Below, piece by piece: positions 18,387 to 26,679 of a DNA stretch of 36,042 nt (the first letter of the stretch is position 1; the number at the start of each line of letters is the position of its first letter). The notes below the pieces were generated by a model that saw nothing but the letters and a program-made list of their open reading frames with translations, searched no databases and had not been told where the DNA came from. The stretch comes from Hoeflea sp. (GTDB lineage: Bacteria > Pseudomonadota > Alphaproteobacteria > Rhizobiales > Rhizobiaceae). The stretch lies in NCBI RefSeq assembly GCF_002733955.1, contig NZ_NVXQ01000015.1:1-36042 (forward strand). Direction: 5' to 3'. Made by a program: the position numbers and the translations under genes.

Positions 18387-18734
18387 ATGCATGCAACAAT
18401 CTACAAGATTACCCCTGAAACACTGTGGCGCGAGGCTGAAGCCAAAGGCCGCTTCACCGGAGCGCCGGTTGATCTGGCGGACGGCTTCATTCACTTCTCG
18501 ACCCGCGAGCAAGCCATCGAGACGGCGCAGAAGCATTTCGCCGGCCAGGAGAACCTGTTGCTGGTGGCTGTCGATGCCAGTGCGCTGGGCGAAAAGCTGG
18601 CGTTCGAACCATCCCGCGGAGGCGCGCTGTTTCCCCATCTTTACGCCGACATGCCGCTTTCGGCGGTCAAGTGGGTCAAGCCGCTGCCGCTTGGTCCTGA
18701 CGGCGACCATGTGTTTCCGGACATGGAGTCGTGA
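18387..18734 (+). CDS. DUF952 domain-containing protein
   Basis: A 115-residue soluble protein of the DUF952 family: IYKITPETLWREAEAKGRF, then the conserved DGFIHFSTREQ core and the C-terminal FPHLYADMPLSAV with VKPLP. The fold is related to ADP-ribosyl-transferase-like small domains in some descriptions, but no activity is established. Its stop overlaps the pyrD start by 4 nt (GTGA), so the two are translationally coupled. The same pairing occurs in other rhizobia. A role in pyrimidine synthesis is not implied by the sequence itself. Confidence 0.9.
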   Translation: MHATIYKITPETLWREAEAKGRFTGAPVDLADGFIHFSTREQAIETAQKHFAGQENLLLVAVDASALGEKLAFEPSRGGALFPHLYADMPLSAVKWVKPLPLGPDGDHVFPDMES

Positions 18735-19813
18735 AAAGCCTGTTTGAGGGGGTTGCCCGAAACGCGCTGTTCACGCTCGATCCGGAAACCGCGCACGGGC
18801 TGTCGATCACAGCGCTAAAGAGCGGGCTGCTGCCGCGCTGCCCGCGCGATCACGACCCGCGGCTTGCGGTCAGTGTCGCCGGCCTCGACTTCCCAAACCC
18901 TCTCGGCATGGCCGCCGGATATGACAAGAACGCCGAAGTTCCCGCCGAGCTGTCTCGACTGGGATTCGGCTTTGTCGAAGTCGGCACGCTGACGCCGAAA
19001 CCACAGTCGGGCAATCCGAAACCGCGGATCTTCCGCCTGGTCAAGGACCATGCGGTGATCAACCGGCTTGGCTTCAACAACCAGGGGCACGCCGAAGCCC
19101 ATGCCCGGGTCTCGGGTCGAAGCCGGGAAGGCATTCTGGGGATCAATATCGGTGCCAACAAGGACACCGACGACCGGGTCGGCGATTATGTTGCGGGAAT
19201 CTCACGCTTTGCCGACGTGGCGGATTATTTCACCGTCAATATTTCTTCGCCCAACACACCGGGCTTGCGCAATCTGCAAACCCGGGAGGCGCTGTCTGAC
19301 CTGCTGAGCCGGGTGCTTGCCGAGCGCGACGCCAAGACCAGACGTATCCCGGTGTTTCTCAAGATCGCACCGGATCTGACCGAGCCCGATCTCAATGACA
19401 TCGCGGCGGAATGCCTTGCGCAGCAACTCGACGGCGTGATCGTGTCCAACACGACGCTGTCGCGCAAGGGCCTGAGCCAGGATCCGAAAGCGGCAGAGGC
19501 CGGCGGATTGTCAGGCCGGCCGGTGTTTGAACGCTCGACCATCGTGCTAGCCAAGATGCGCCAGAAGCTTGGCGCCGAGATGCCCCTGATCGGGGTCGGC
19601 GGCATCGACAGCGCGGAAACCGCTGCAGAGAAGATACGGGCCGGTGCCGATCTGGTGCAACTATACACCGGCTTCATCTATGGCGGACCCTTGCTGCCGG
19701 GGCGAATCGTGCGGGATCTTTCCCGTCTTTGCGACCGCGAGAAGCTGACCAAGCTTTCAGATCTGCGCGACAGCAGGACCTCCCATTACGCAGGCCTGGC
19801 GATCCCGGAATAG
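18731..19813 (+). CDS. pyrD: Dihydroorotate dehydrogenase (quinone), class 2
   Basis: A 360-residue FMN enzyme that oxidises dihydroorotate to orotate, passing electrons to membrane quinone. The N-terminal helical extension (about residues 1-40, including LFTLDPETAHGL) typical of class 2 enzymes is present. So are the FMN-binding blocks NPLGMAAGYDKN, GFVEVGTLTPKPQSGNPKPR and INRLGFNN, and the Ser nucleophile region NISSPNTPGLRNLQ. The C-terminal GVGGIDSAETAAEKIRAGAD and LYTGFIYGGP complete the barrel. The GTG start overlaps the DUF952 stop. The gene ends 2 nt before the convergent MATE gene. Confidence 0.97.
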   Translation: MKSLFEGVARNALFTLDPETAHGLSITALKSGLLPRCPRDHDPRLAVSVAGLDFPNPLGMAAGYDKNAEVPAELSRLGFGFVEVGTLTPKPQSGNPKPRIFRLVKDHAVINRLGFNNQGHAEAHARVSGRSREGILGINIGANKDTDDRVGDYVAGISRFADVADYFTVNISSPNTPGLRNLQTREALSDLLSRVLAERDAKTRRIPVFLKIAPDLTEPDLNDIAAECLAQQLDGVIVSNTTLSRKGLSQDPKAAEAGGLSGRPVFERSTIVLAKMRQKLGAEMPLIGVGGIDSAETAAEKIRAGADLVQLYTGFIYGGPLLPGRIVRDLSRLCDREKLTKLSDLRDSRTSHYAGLAIPE

Positions 19814-19815
19814 GA

Positions 19816-21207
19816 TCACGCCGCGCCGAAGGCACGGTCCCTGCGGCGCGGCAGAATTGCCAGCAAGGTAAGCCCGCGCGCCGCGAGAAAGATGTTGAGC
19901 GAGATCCAGAGACCCTGATTGCCCCAGATCCGGGTCAGGCCGACTGACAAAGCGATGAACAGGGCGAGCGACAGCAGCATCATGTTGCGCATGTCGCGCG
20001 ACCAGGTGGCGCCGACAAAGACCCCGTCCATCTCGAAGGCAAGCACGCCGGCCACCGCCGTCAGGGCCGCCCAGAACAGATATGACCCGGCTTCCAGGCG
20101 CACCGATTCAAGGGTGGTCATCAGGCCGATCACCGCATCGCCGAAGATCAGGAAAAAGCCGGTGGTAAACCCAGCCAGCGCAAAGCCCCAGAAGACGGTC
20201 AGACGCACCGCCTTGTCGAAGGCGGGACGATAGCGCGCGCCAATGGCCCGGCCCGCCAGCTGCTCTGCGGCGGTGGCGAAGCCGTCAAGATAATAGCCCG
20301 CGACCATGAAAAAGTTCATCAAGATGGCATTTGCAGCGAGCGTGGTTTCGCCGAAGCCGGTTCCCAGCCGGGTGAACCAGGCAAAGGCGGTGATCAGCGC
20401 AAAAGACCGGATCATGATGTCGCCATTGAGCGACATCAGCCGCAAAATCGAGGCGCGATCGATGATCTGTTTCCAGGCCGGAGCGTGAGCACGGTCGAAG
20501 TTGCGGTGAATGACCAGAAGACCGGCAGCGCAGCCGGTGATTTCCGCAATCACGGTGGCCCATGCGACGCCTTCAAGGCCATAGCCGAGCCACAGCCCGA
20601 GCAGGATCGATAGGACGATATTGGTGCCATTGATCACGGTTTGCAGAAGCAGCCCGGTTCCGCCCATGCCGCGGCCGAGCACATAGCCCAGAATGGCGTA
20701 ATTGGCCAAGGCAGCGGGCGCCGACAGCGCCCGGATCATCAGATAGGTCGAGGCGGCTACGGCAATTTCTCCCCGGGCTCCCATGAATGTGAGGCCGGCA
20801 GCCAGAAGCAGCGGCGTTGCGGCGATAATGATCACGCCTGCGACAGCCGAGATCATCAGCGAACGCCAGAAGACCGCCTGCTCCTCCGTCGGGTCATCAC
20901 GGCCCATGGCCTGCGCGACAAGACCCGTGGTCGCGGTGCGCAGGAAATTGAAGGTGGTGAACACCAGATCGAACAGGATCGCGGCAATGGCCAGTCCGCC
21001 CAGCAGCGCCGCATCGCCCAGACGGCCGACCACCGCGGTGTCGACCAGGCCAAGCAGCGGCGTGGTCAGAAACGCCAGCGTCATCGGCACGGCAATGGCA
21101 AGCACCATGCGGTTGTTGACCTCGAAGGGGCGGCCTTCGGGTGGCAGGACATCGGTTTTGAGCGGCAGGTCGGTCAAGCGCTGGGGTTCCGGGAGGACGT
21201 GATGCAT
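19816..21207 (-). CDS. MATE family efflux transporter (DinF-like)
   Basis: A 463-residue inner-membrane protein with about 12 membrane helices. It starts with a hydrophilic N-terminus and then the family-typical IAVPMTLAFLTTPLLGLVDT and VVGRLGDAALLGGLAI. Later blocks (NFLRTATTGLVAQAMGRDD, GYYLDGFATAAEQLAGRAIG) fit the DinF branch of MATE exporters, which use Na+ or H+ gradients to export cationic compounds. The substrate is unknown. The ATG is preceded almost directly by GAGGAAGG, so a later start is conceivable. It converges with pyrD and is divergent from the diguanylate cyclase gene. Confidence 0.92.
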   Translation of the reverse strand: MHHVLPEPQRLTDLPLKTDVLPPEGRPFEVNNRMVLAIAVPMTLAFLTTPLLGLVDTAVVGRLGDAALLGGLAIAAILFDLVFTTFNFLRTATTGLVAQAMGRDDPTEEQAVFWRSLMISAVAGVIIIAATPLLLAAGLTFMGARGEIAVAASTYLMIRALSAPAALANYAILGYVLGRGMGGTGLLLQTVINGTNIVLSILLGLWLGYGLEGVAWATVIAEITGCAAGLLVIHRNFDRAHAPAWKQIIDRASILRLMSLNGDIMIRSFALITAFAWFTRLGTGFGETTLAANAILMNFFMVAGYYLDGFATAAEQLAGRAIGARYRPAFDKAVRLTVFWGFALAGFTTGFFLIFGDAVIGLMTTLESVRLEAGSYLFWAALTAVAGVLAFEMDGVFVGATWSRDMRNMMLLSLALFIALSVGLTRIWGNQGLWISLNIFLAARGLTLLAILPRRRDRAFGAA

Positions 21208-21437
21208 CCTTCCTCATTGACTTCATCCCGGCTGTAAAGGGGAGAACACCGATAGCTCCATCAAAGCTGCTGATGGATCTTTTCCAGGAACGCACACATC
21301 CGCTGCGTCGCCGCGCCGCCGGTCTTATCCCCATCGCCGCAGCTGTCCCATTGCTGGACATCCGACGTGTCTGTTTCTTAACCTGCAGCGCCTATCCTTG
21401 GTTAGTTTCAAATCACCGTAGGGCTGGAGGCATTCGA

Positions 21438-22643
21438 GTGGATTCGTCCTATTTATTGTCGACCATCAATCCCGTTATCGGACTTTTACTCACACTGACA
21501 TTTTTTCTGATCTGGAAGAGGCACCCCGAAAAACTGCACATACTGAACTGGGCTCTGGGCTTTGCGGCTGGCAGTCTCGGCTTCGGGTTTGAGTTCTTTC
21601 ACTTCTTCATCGCAAACTTCCGTTTCGAAAACGGTGTGAACACATTGCTTCCGCTCAGCATCCTGTTCTCGGTCAGAGGACTGTGCCTGCGCTATCGCGG
21701 CCACTCCCCCGACAGCACCCTGCTGGTTCTGGTGACTGTGACGACAGCCATCGCCTTCGGGATGTCGAGCGAGCATCACTATGCTCACATTCGCGGCATG
21801 GTCATCAGTTGCGGCGTGGCGGTGATGCTGATCCTGGCAATGCAGGCGATGACGAGGGCAAGAACGTGGAACCGGATCGACCTCTGCATCTTTCTGGCGC
21901 TCCTGTCGCTGACGGTGCTCCTGCCCCTTCGGCCGCTGGCATCCTTCCTGATCGAAGGCGCCGCCGACATCGGCACACTCGAAGTCACGTCGTTCTGGGT
22001 CGTCTCGCTGAAGATTGCCGGGCTTTATGCATGGGTGGCCTTTGCAATCCTGTTCCTGCTGCGCATCGCCGCTGACTTGCTAGCCGAACTTCATGAGGAG
22101 ATGGTCACGGATTCGCTCAGCGGCATCCTCAACCGCCGCGGCTTCTTCGAGACTGCCGGAACCGTTATCCGTGAAGCGTCCCCGAAACTTCCCGTGTCGC
22201 TGCTGCTGCTCGATATCGATCATTTCAAGAAGGTCAACGACACCTACGGACACCAGGTCGGCGACGAGGTGATCAGGGGCGTGGCCGGCGTGATGCTCGA
22301 AAATTCGCCGGAGACAGCGGTCATTGGCCGGCTCGGCGGCGAAGAATTTGCCATTCTCATCCCGAATACCAGCCGCAGGTCTGCCTTTGCCTTTGCCGAG
22401 GCTCTGCGCCTGAACCTTGAGGCCCAGACCCATCCCGAGATCCACGCGGATCATCCAGTGACCGTCAGCATCGGCCTTGCGGAAGGCACGGGCGGCCCTC
22501 TCGACGAGCTCGTGCGCGATGCCGATGTTGCGCTTTACAAGGCCAAGAACGGGGGCCGAAACCAGGTCGCCGCGGTCGGCGGCGAAGCCTTCAGGGGCCA
22601 CGCCATGCGAACGCCACGTCGGCTTGTGCGCGCATTGAGATAA
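21438..22643 (+). CDS. Membrane diguanylate cyclase (GGDEF)
   Basis: A 401-residue protein. The N-terminal half has six to seven hydrophobic segments (residues about 8 to 215), an unnamed membrane sensor region. The C-terminal GGDEF domain begins DSLSGILNRRGFFETAG and has LLLLDIDHFKKVNDTYGHQV and the catalytic GGEEF at residues 300-304, so it should make cyclic di-GMP from GTP. The inhibitory RxxD site normally placed five residues before GGEEF is absent (PETA at that position). The GTG at 21438 is chosen because TGGAGG lies about 7 nt upstream. The frame continues 165 nt further upstream without a good start context. Confidence 0.9.
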   Translation: MDSSYLLSTINPVIGLLLTLTFFLIWKRHPEKLHILNWALGFAAGSLGFGFEFFHFFIANFRFENGVNTLLPLSILFSVRGLCLRYRGHSPDSTLLVLVTVTTAIAFGMSSEHHYAHIRGMVISCGVAVMLILAMQAMTRARTWNRIDLCIFLALLSLTVLLPLRPLASFLIEGAADIGTLEVTSFWVVSLKIAGLYAWVAFAILFLLRIAADLLAELHEEMVTDSLSGILNRRGFFETAGTVIREASPKLPVSLLLLDIDHFKKVNDTYGHQVGDEVIRGVAGVMLENSPETAVIGRLGGEEFAILIPNTSRRSAFAFAEALRLNLEAQTHPEIHADHPVTVSIGLAEGTGGPLDELVRDADVALYKAKNGGRNQVAAVGGEAFRGHAMRTPRRLVRALR

Positions 22644-22702
22644 AGGCCTGGCGATTGGCGCTTTTGGTGGACGCGTGCAGCCGGGCGGGGCATAAACGCC
22701 CC

Positions 22703-23608
22703 ATGCCATTCCTGCCCATCGTTCACGCCCCGGATTACGATGCCAATTTTGCACCGGACCACCGGTTCCCGATGGGCAAATACACCAGACTGATGGAGCT
22801 GATCCGCGCGAGCCACATGGGGGAGCGGGTCATTGTTCACGCGCCTGGACCGGCGTCTGCCGCGTGGCTGTCGCTCGCTCATGACCGGGTGTATGTGGAT
22901 CAGGTGCTGGCCTGCAAGGTGCCGGCCTTGATCGAGCGCGAGATCGGCTTTCCGGTCAACGAGCGGGTGAGCCTGAGAGCCCGGCTGGCGACCGCGGGAA
23001 CGGTGATGGCTGCGCGGCTGGCGCTGGCCGAGGGCATCGCCTGTAACACCGCCGGCGGCAGCCATCATGCGCGGCGGGCGCAAGGGGCGGGCTTCTGCAC
23101 TTTCAACGATGTCGCGGTGGCAGCACACCTGCTGCTCGCCGATGGCGAGGTCGGGCGAGTGCTGGTGATCGATCTCGACGTGCACCAGGGTGACGGAACG
23201 GCCGAAATCTGCGCCGGTGTTGATGCCATCCGGACCGTCTCGATGCACAGCGAGAAGAATTACCCGGTTCGCAAGCAGGTCTCGTCAATCGACGTGGCCT
23301 TGCCTGACGGCGTGCGTGACGCGGCCTATCTGGAAACGCTGGACTGGCTGTTGCCGCGCAGCATCGACGGTTTTGCGCCGGATCTGGTGTTTTACAATGC
23401 AGGCGTCGATCCGCACGAGAATGATCGACTCGGGCGGCTGTCGCTAAGCGATCGGGGCCTCAAGGATCGCGACCGGCGGGTGTTTTCGTTTTTCAGAGAG
23501 CGCGGCATAGCGGTGGCGTCGGTTCTCGGCGGCGGCTACAGCCGCGACATCGAGGCCGTCGCCGGACGGCATCTGCTGATCTTCGAGGCGGCTGCAGAAT
23601 TTGCCTGA
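22703..23608 (+). CDS. Histone deacetylase family protein
   Basis: A 301-residue zinc deacetylase of the HDAC/AcuC/acetylpolyamine amidohydrolase superfamily. The catalytic His pair is H121-H122 in AGGSHHARR, zinc ligands are in VIDLDVHQGDG (Asp159, His161) and the Asp of AGVDPHENDRLG, and LGGGY supplies the active-site tyrosine. Bacterial members act on acetylated proteins such as acetyl-CoA synthetase (AcuC) or on small acetylated amines; the substrate here is unknown. The ATG at 22703 is preferred over one 48 nt upstream because it begins at MPFLPIVHAPDY, where family members start. It follows the cyclase gene by 59 nt. Confidence 0.92.
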   Translation: MPFLPIVHAPDYDANFAPDHRFPMGKYTRLMELIRASHMGERVIVHAPGPASAAWLSLAHDRVYVDQVLACKVPALIEREIGFPVNERVSLRARLATAGTVMAARLALAEGIACNTAGGSHHARRAQGAGFCTFNDVAVAAHLLLADGEVGRVLVIDLDVHQGDGTAEICAGVDAIRTVSMHSEKNYPVRKQVSSIDVALPDGVRDAAYLETLDWLLPRSIDGFAPDLVFYNAGVDPHENDRLGRLSLSDRGLKDRDRRVFSFFRERGIAVASVLGGGYSRDIEAVAGRHLLIFEAAAEFA

Positions 23609-23617
23609 GGCCAGCGC

Positions 23618-23893
23618 CTATTTGCGCAGGCTGAGCAGCCGCAGGACGATGAAGACAGGGATCACGACGCCTGCACCCAGCACAAGATAGCTGCCGAAAC
23701 GACCCAGGGCCGCGAAGCCTGTTTCCCACAGGTTGACGAGGAAATCGCGGACGATGAACAGCAGGTCGACGGGGTACCAGTTGAACGCGGCCATGACCAC
23801 GCCGACCACGAAGGACGCGACCAGCAGCTTGAGTGCGGTGCGGCCAGGCGTGTCGCCCAGAAAGCGTGTCAGACCATTGCTCATTGCGTCCAT
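23618..23893 (-). CDS. DUF6460 integral membrane protein
   Basis: A 91-residue protein with two hydrophobic helices, about residues 20-40 (TALKLLVASFVVGVVMAAF) and 66-87 (GSYLVLGAGVVIPVFIVLRL). It matches a short rhizobial membrane family that I recognise as DUF6460, from RFLGDTPGRTALKLLVASF and NWYPVDLLFIVRDF. Function is unknown. The start could be MDAMSNG (ATG 23891-23893) or the internal ATG three codons later, which has GGGA upstream. It lies 54 nt upstream of the ligase stop in the opposite reading order and converges with the HDAC gene, 9 nt apart. Confidence 0.8.
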   Translation of the reverse strand: MDAMSNGLTRFLGDTPGRTALKLLVASFVVGVVMAAFNWYPVDLLFIVRDFLVNLWETGFAALGRFGSYLVLGAGVVIPVFIVLRLLSLRK

Positions 23894-23947
23894 TCCCGTG
23901 TTGCGTTGACTTTCACATAGTCACGCAGGGCACGCCGGGCAAGTCCG

Positions 23948-25561
23948 TCATTCGGTACCGTCGATCATCCGCTCGAGCGTTTCCAGCCGGTCGGCTTCGG
24001 ACGGGGGCTTGTCCCAGCGCAGGCGGCTGATGCGCGGAAAGCGCATGGCGACACCGGACTTGTGGCGGCTGGAGCGGTTGATGCCTTCGAAGGCAACTTC
24101 GAAAACCAGCCCCTTTTCCGCCCCGGCGCGCACCGAGCGGACCGGGCCGAAGCGTTCGATCGTGTTGTTGCGGACATATTTGTCGATTTCGACGAGTTCG
24201 TCATCGGTGAAACCGAAATAGGCCTTGCCAACCGGCACCAGTTCACCCGGCTCGCGCCAGACACCGAATGTGTAGTCGGAATAAAAACCCGAGCGCTTGC
24301 CATGGCCGCGCTGGGCATACATCAGCACCGCATCGATGAGAAACGGATCGCGTTTCCACTTGAACCATTCGCCCTTCGGCCGCCCCGGCAGGTAGCGCGC
24401 AGCCTTGCGCTTGATCATCACGCCTTCGATCACGGTAAAAGGCGGATCGGCGCGCAGCGCGGCGAGCTCCTCCCAACTTTCGAAGGAGAGCATTTCGGAG
24501 CAATCGAAGCGCGCCGGATCGAGTCTGGAGATAAATGTCTCGAGCCGCTCCCGGCGTTCGACAAACGGCCTGGAGCGCAGATCTTCATCGCCGTCCTGCA
24601 GCAGATCATACGCGCGGAAGAAGGCGGGAAAATCGCGCAATTGTCTGGCGCTCACCTTCTTACGGTTGAGGCGTTGCTGCAGGTCGGAGAACGAACCGGT
24701 CTCGAGACCCTCGCCTGTGGCGCGGGCGACGAGCAATTCGCCATCAAGCGCGCCGTCGAAGCCGATCGCATCGACCAGATCCGGGAATGTCGCCGAGATG
24801 TCATCGCCGGTACGTGTGTAGAGCCTGGAGATGCCGCGCTCGGAGGTGGCCTGCACGCGGATGCCATCCCATTTCCATTCGGCAGCAAAATCTGCCGGGT
24901 CGAGCTTTTCGAAATCCTTCTCGTCGATGGCGTGGGAAAGCATTACCGGGCGGAATGGTGCTGCGGCCGCGTTGACGGGTTTGTCGGCTGAGCCTTCGAG
25001 CCAGGCAAAGAGTTCGGTGTAAGGCGGCGTCAGGCCGTGCCATAACTCCTCGATCTCGTTGACATTGACCTCGCCGAACGCCGCCAGCGCCTGCTTGATC
25101 AGCCGGCCAGACAGGCCCATGCGGAAGCCACCGGTGACCAGCTTGAGCAGCGCGTAGCGGCCGGGCGGATCGAGCCGGTCGAGCCAGTCCTCGACAAGAC
25201 CCGGGCCTTCGCGGCGTGATGAGGCTATCAGCGTCTCGACCACTTCCGCCAGGCCCGGCGCATCGTTGCGACCGGTAAGCGCCTCGCCCTTTTGCGGCCA
25301 GGCGAGCGCGATGGTTTCGGCCAGGTCGCCGACATAGTCATAGGAATAGCCGAAGAGCTCGGGATCCATGCGGGCGGAGATCAGCTCGCGGAGTTGCGCC
25401 GGTTTGACCGCGGGGATGTCGAGATCGCGGGCGATGGCTGCCAGCGCATAGCCGCGCTCCGGATCGGGCACGGTGCGAAAATAGTCCTGCAGCAGGGTGA
25501 GCTTGGCGTTGCGCGAGGGCGTAAAGGCCAGCATGTCGAGAAGATCGGCGAAGCGGTTCAT
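23948..25561 (-). CDS. Cisplatin-damage-response ATP-dependent DNA ligase
   Basis: A 537-residue ATP-dependent DNA ligase. An N-terminal helical DNA-binding domain (about 1-200) is followed by the nucleotidyltransferase domain with motif I EWKWDGIRV, whose Lys230 receives AMP. DGELLVAR (motif III region), VIEGVMIKRK (motif IV) and GEWFKWKRDP (motif V) follow, and the C-terminal part is an OB fold. It fits TIGR04120, a ligase encoded beside a metallo-beta-lactamase exonuclease and linked to an Lhr helicase and PdeM. The partner exonuclease gene ends 3 nt upstream, so the two are one operon. It lacks LigD-type polymerase or Ku partners. The role in crosslink repair is family knowledge. Confidence 0.93.
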   Translation of the reverse strand: MNRFADLLDMLAFTPSRNAKLTLLQDYFRTVPDPERGYALAAIARDLDIPAVKPAQLRELISARMDPELFGYSYDYVGDLAETIALAWPQKGEALTGRNDAPGLAEVVETLIASSRREGPGLVEDWLDRLDPPGRYALLKLVTGGFRMGLSGRLIKQALAAFGEVNVNEIEELWHGLTPPYTELFAWLEGSADKPVNAAAAPFRPVMLSHAIDEKDFEKLDPADFAAEWKWDGIRVQATSERGISRLYTRTGDDISATFPDLVDAIGFDGALDGELLVARATGEGLETGSFSDLQQRLNRKKVSARQLRDFPAFFRAYDLLQDGDEDLRSRPFVERRERLETFISRLDPARFDCSEMLSFESWEELAALRADPPFTVIEGVMIKRKAARYLPGRPKGEWFKWKRDPFLIDAVLMYAQRGHGKRSGFYSDYTFGVWREPGELVPVGKAYFGFTDDELVEIDKYVRNNTIERFGPVRSVRAGAEKGLVFEVAFEGINRSSRHKSGVAMRFPRISRLRWDKPPSEADRLETLERMIDGTE

Positions 25562-25564
25562 CTC

Positions 25565-26581
25565 TCAGTCGCCCTCGTCTTCATAGCCGACCAGATGCAG
25601 CGGCCTGGCGGGGATGCCCTGCATGGCGCACCAGCGCACCAGCGCCTCCTCACGGCCATGGGTGACCCAGACCTCGCCCGGCGCGACCGTCTGAATGGTG
25701 TCGGCCAGTTCGTCCCAGTCGGCATGGTCGGAAATGACCAGCGGCAGCTCGACACCGCGCTGGCGGGCGCGCGCCCTCACCTGCATCCAGCCCGAAGCGA
25801 AGCTGACCAGCGGATCGGGAAAACGGCGGGCCCATTTGTCGCCGAAAGCGGACGGCGGGCCAAGCACGATGGCGCCGGCGAAATCACCCTTGGCGCCCGC
25901 ATCCACCGTCGCCGGGCGCAGGTCTCCCAGGGCTATTCCCTGGCTTTCGTAATATTCACAGAGCTTTTGCAGCGCGCCGTGAATGTAGAGCGGCTGATGG
26001 TAGCCGGCATCGCGGATCAGGCGGATGACGCGCTGCGCCTTGCCGAGCGAATAGACGCCGATCAGATGTGCGCGTTCCGGATTGCGTTTGACGGACCGCA
26101 GCAGCCGGGTGATCTCGTCCATCGCGTCGGGATGGCGGAAGACCGGCAACGCGAAGGTGGCTTCGGTGATGAAGACATCGCACGGCACCGGCTCGAAGGT
26201 GGCGCAGGTGGGGTCGGGCCGCGGCTTGTAGTCTCCGGAAGCGACGATGCGCAGGTCCTTCCACTCCACCGCGATCTGCGCAGATCCGAGCACGTGGCCG
26301 GCGGGGTGAAACCGCACGGTCACATCGTTGATACGGATGGTCTCGCCAAACTCGGCGGCCTGGGTTTCGCGGGCGTGGTCGGCGCCATAGCGGATCGCCA
26401 TGATGTCGAGTGTCTGCGGGGTGGCCAGCACGTGGTCGTGCCCGGCGCGGGCGTGATCGGCATGGCCATGGGTGATCAGCGCCCGGTCGACGTTGCGCAC
26501 CGGGTCGATGAAGAAATCGCCTGGCGGACAGTAAAGCCCTTCGCGGCGGGGGATCAGCAGGTCTTCGGGTCTGGTTGCCAT
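25565..26581 (-). CDS. Ligase-associated DNA exonuclease (metallo-beta-lactamase fold)
   Basis: A 338-residue nuclease of the MBL/beta-CASP group related to SNM1/Pso2, matching TIGR04122. The zinc-binding HxHxDH motif is ITHGHADHARAG (His38 to His43). The second metal region is HPAGHVLGSAQI, and VASGDYKPRPDPT supplies a further Asp. The C-terminal ISDHADWDEL contains the beta-CASP His/Asp. The ATG (26579-26581) is preferred over a TTG three codons upstream. It is the first gene of the exonuclease-ligase operon. A LexA-type box lies 80 nt upstream, suggesting damage-controlled expression. Confidence 0.92.
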   Translation of the reverse strand: MATRPEDLLIPRREGLYCPPGDFFIDPVRNVDRALITHGHADHARAGHDHVLATPQTLDIMAIRYGADHARETQAAEFGETIRINDVTVRFHPAGHVLGSAQIAVEWKDLRIVASGDYKPRPDPTCATFEPVPCDVFITEATFALPVFRHPDAMDEITRLLRSVKRNPERAHLIGVYSLGKAQRVIRLIRDAGYHQPLYIHGALQKLCEYYESQGIALGDLRPATVDAGAKGDFAGAIVLGPPSAFGDKWARRFPDPLVSFASGWMQVRARARQRGVELPLVISDHADWDELADTIQTVAPGEVWVTHGREEALVRWCAMQGIPARPLHLVGYEDEGD

Positions 26582-26620
26582 GACACTCAACTAGGGCGGC
26601 AGCACCGCGTGCGAAAGGGC

Positions 26621-26649
26621 TTGCGTTTTGCACGCTCTCAACGCATAGG
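26621..26649 (+). promoter_or_regulatory. Candidate promoter for the methyltransferase gene
   Basis: TTGCGT (26621-26626), a 17-nt spacer and CATAGG (26644-26649) form a moderate sigma70-like promoter reading right. A start near 26656 would give a leader of about 24 nt and place the LexA-type box directly over the initiation region. Evidence is pattern only. Confidence 0.35.
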
Positions 26650-26660
26650 CTCCGGCCTCA

Positions 26661-26675
26661 GTTCCTTTTCGGTTC
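26661..26675. promoter_or_regulatory. Alphaproteobacterial SOS (LexA) box
   Basis: GTTC-CTTTTCG-GTTC is an exact match to the alphaproteobacterial LexA operator GTTC-N7-GTTC, with an A/T-rich centre. It lies in the 98-bp divergent region, 4 nt before the methyltransferase ATG and 80 nt upstream of the exonuclease ATG. A chance match of these eight bases is expected about once in the whole window but rarely in so small a region beside DNA-repair genes. Confidence 0.6.
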
Positions 26676-26679
26676 ACAC

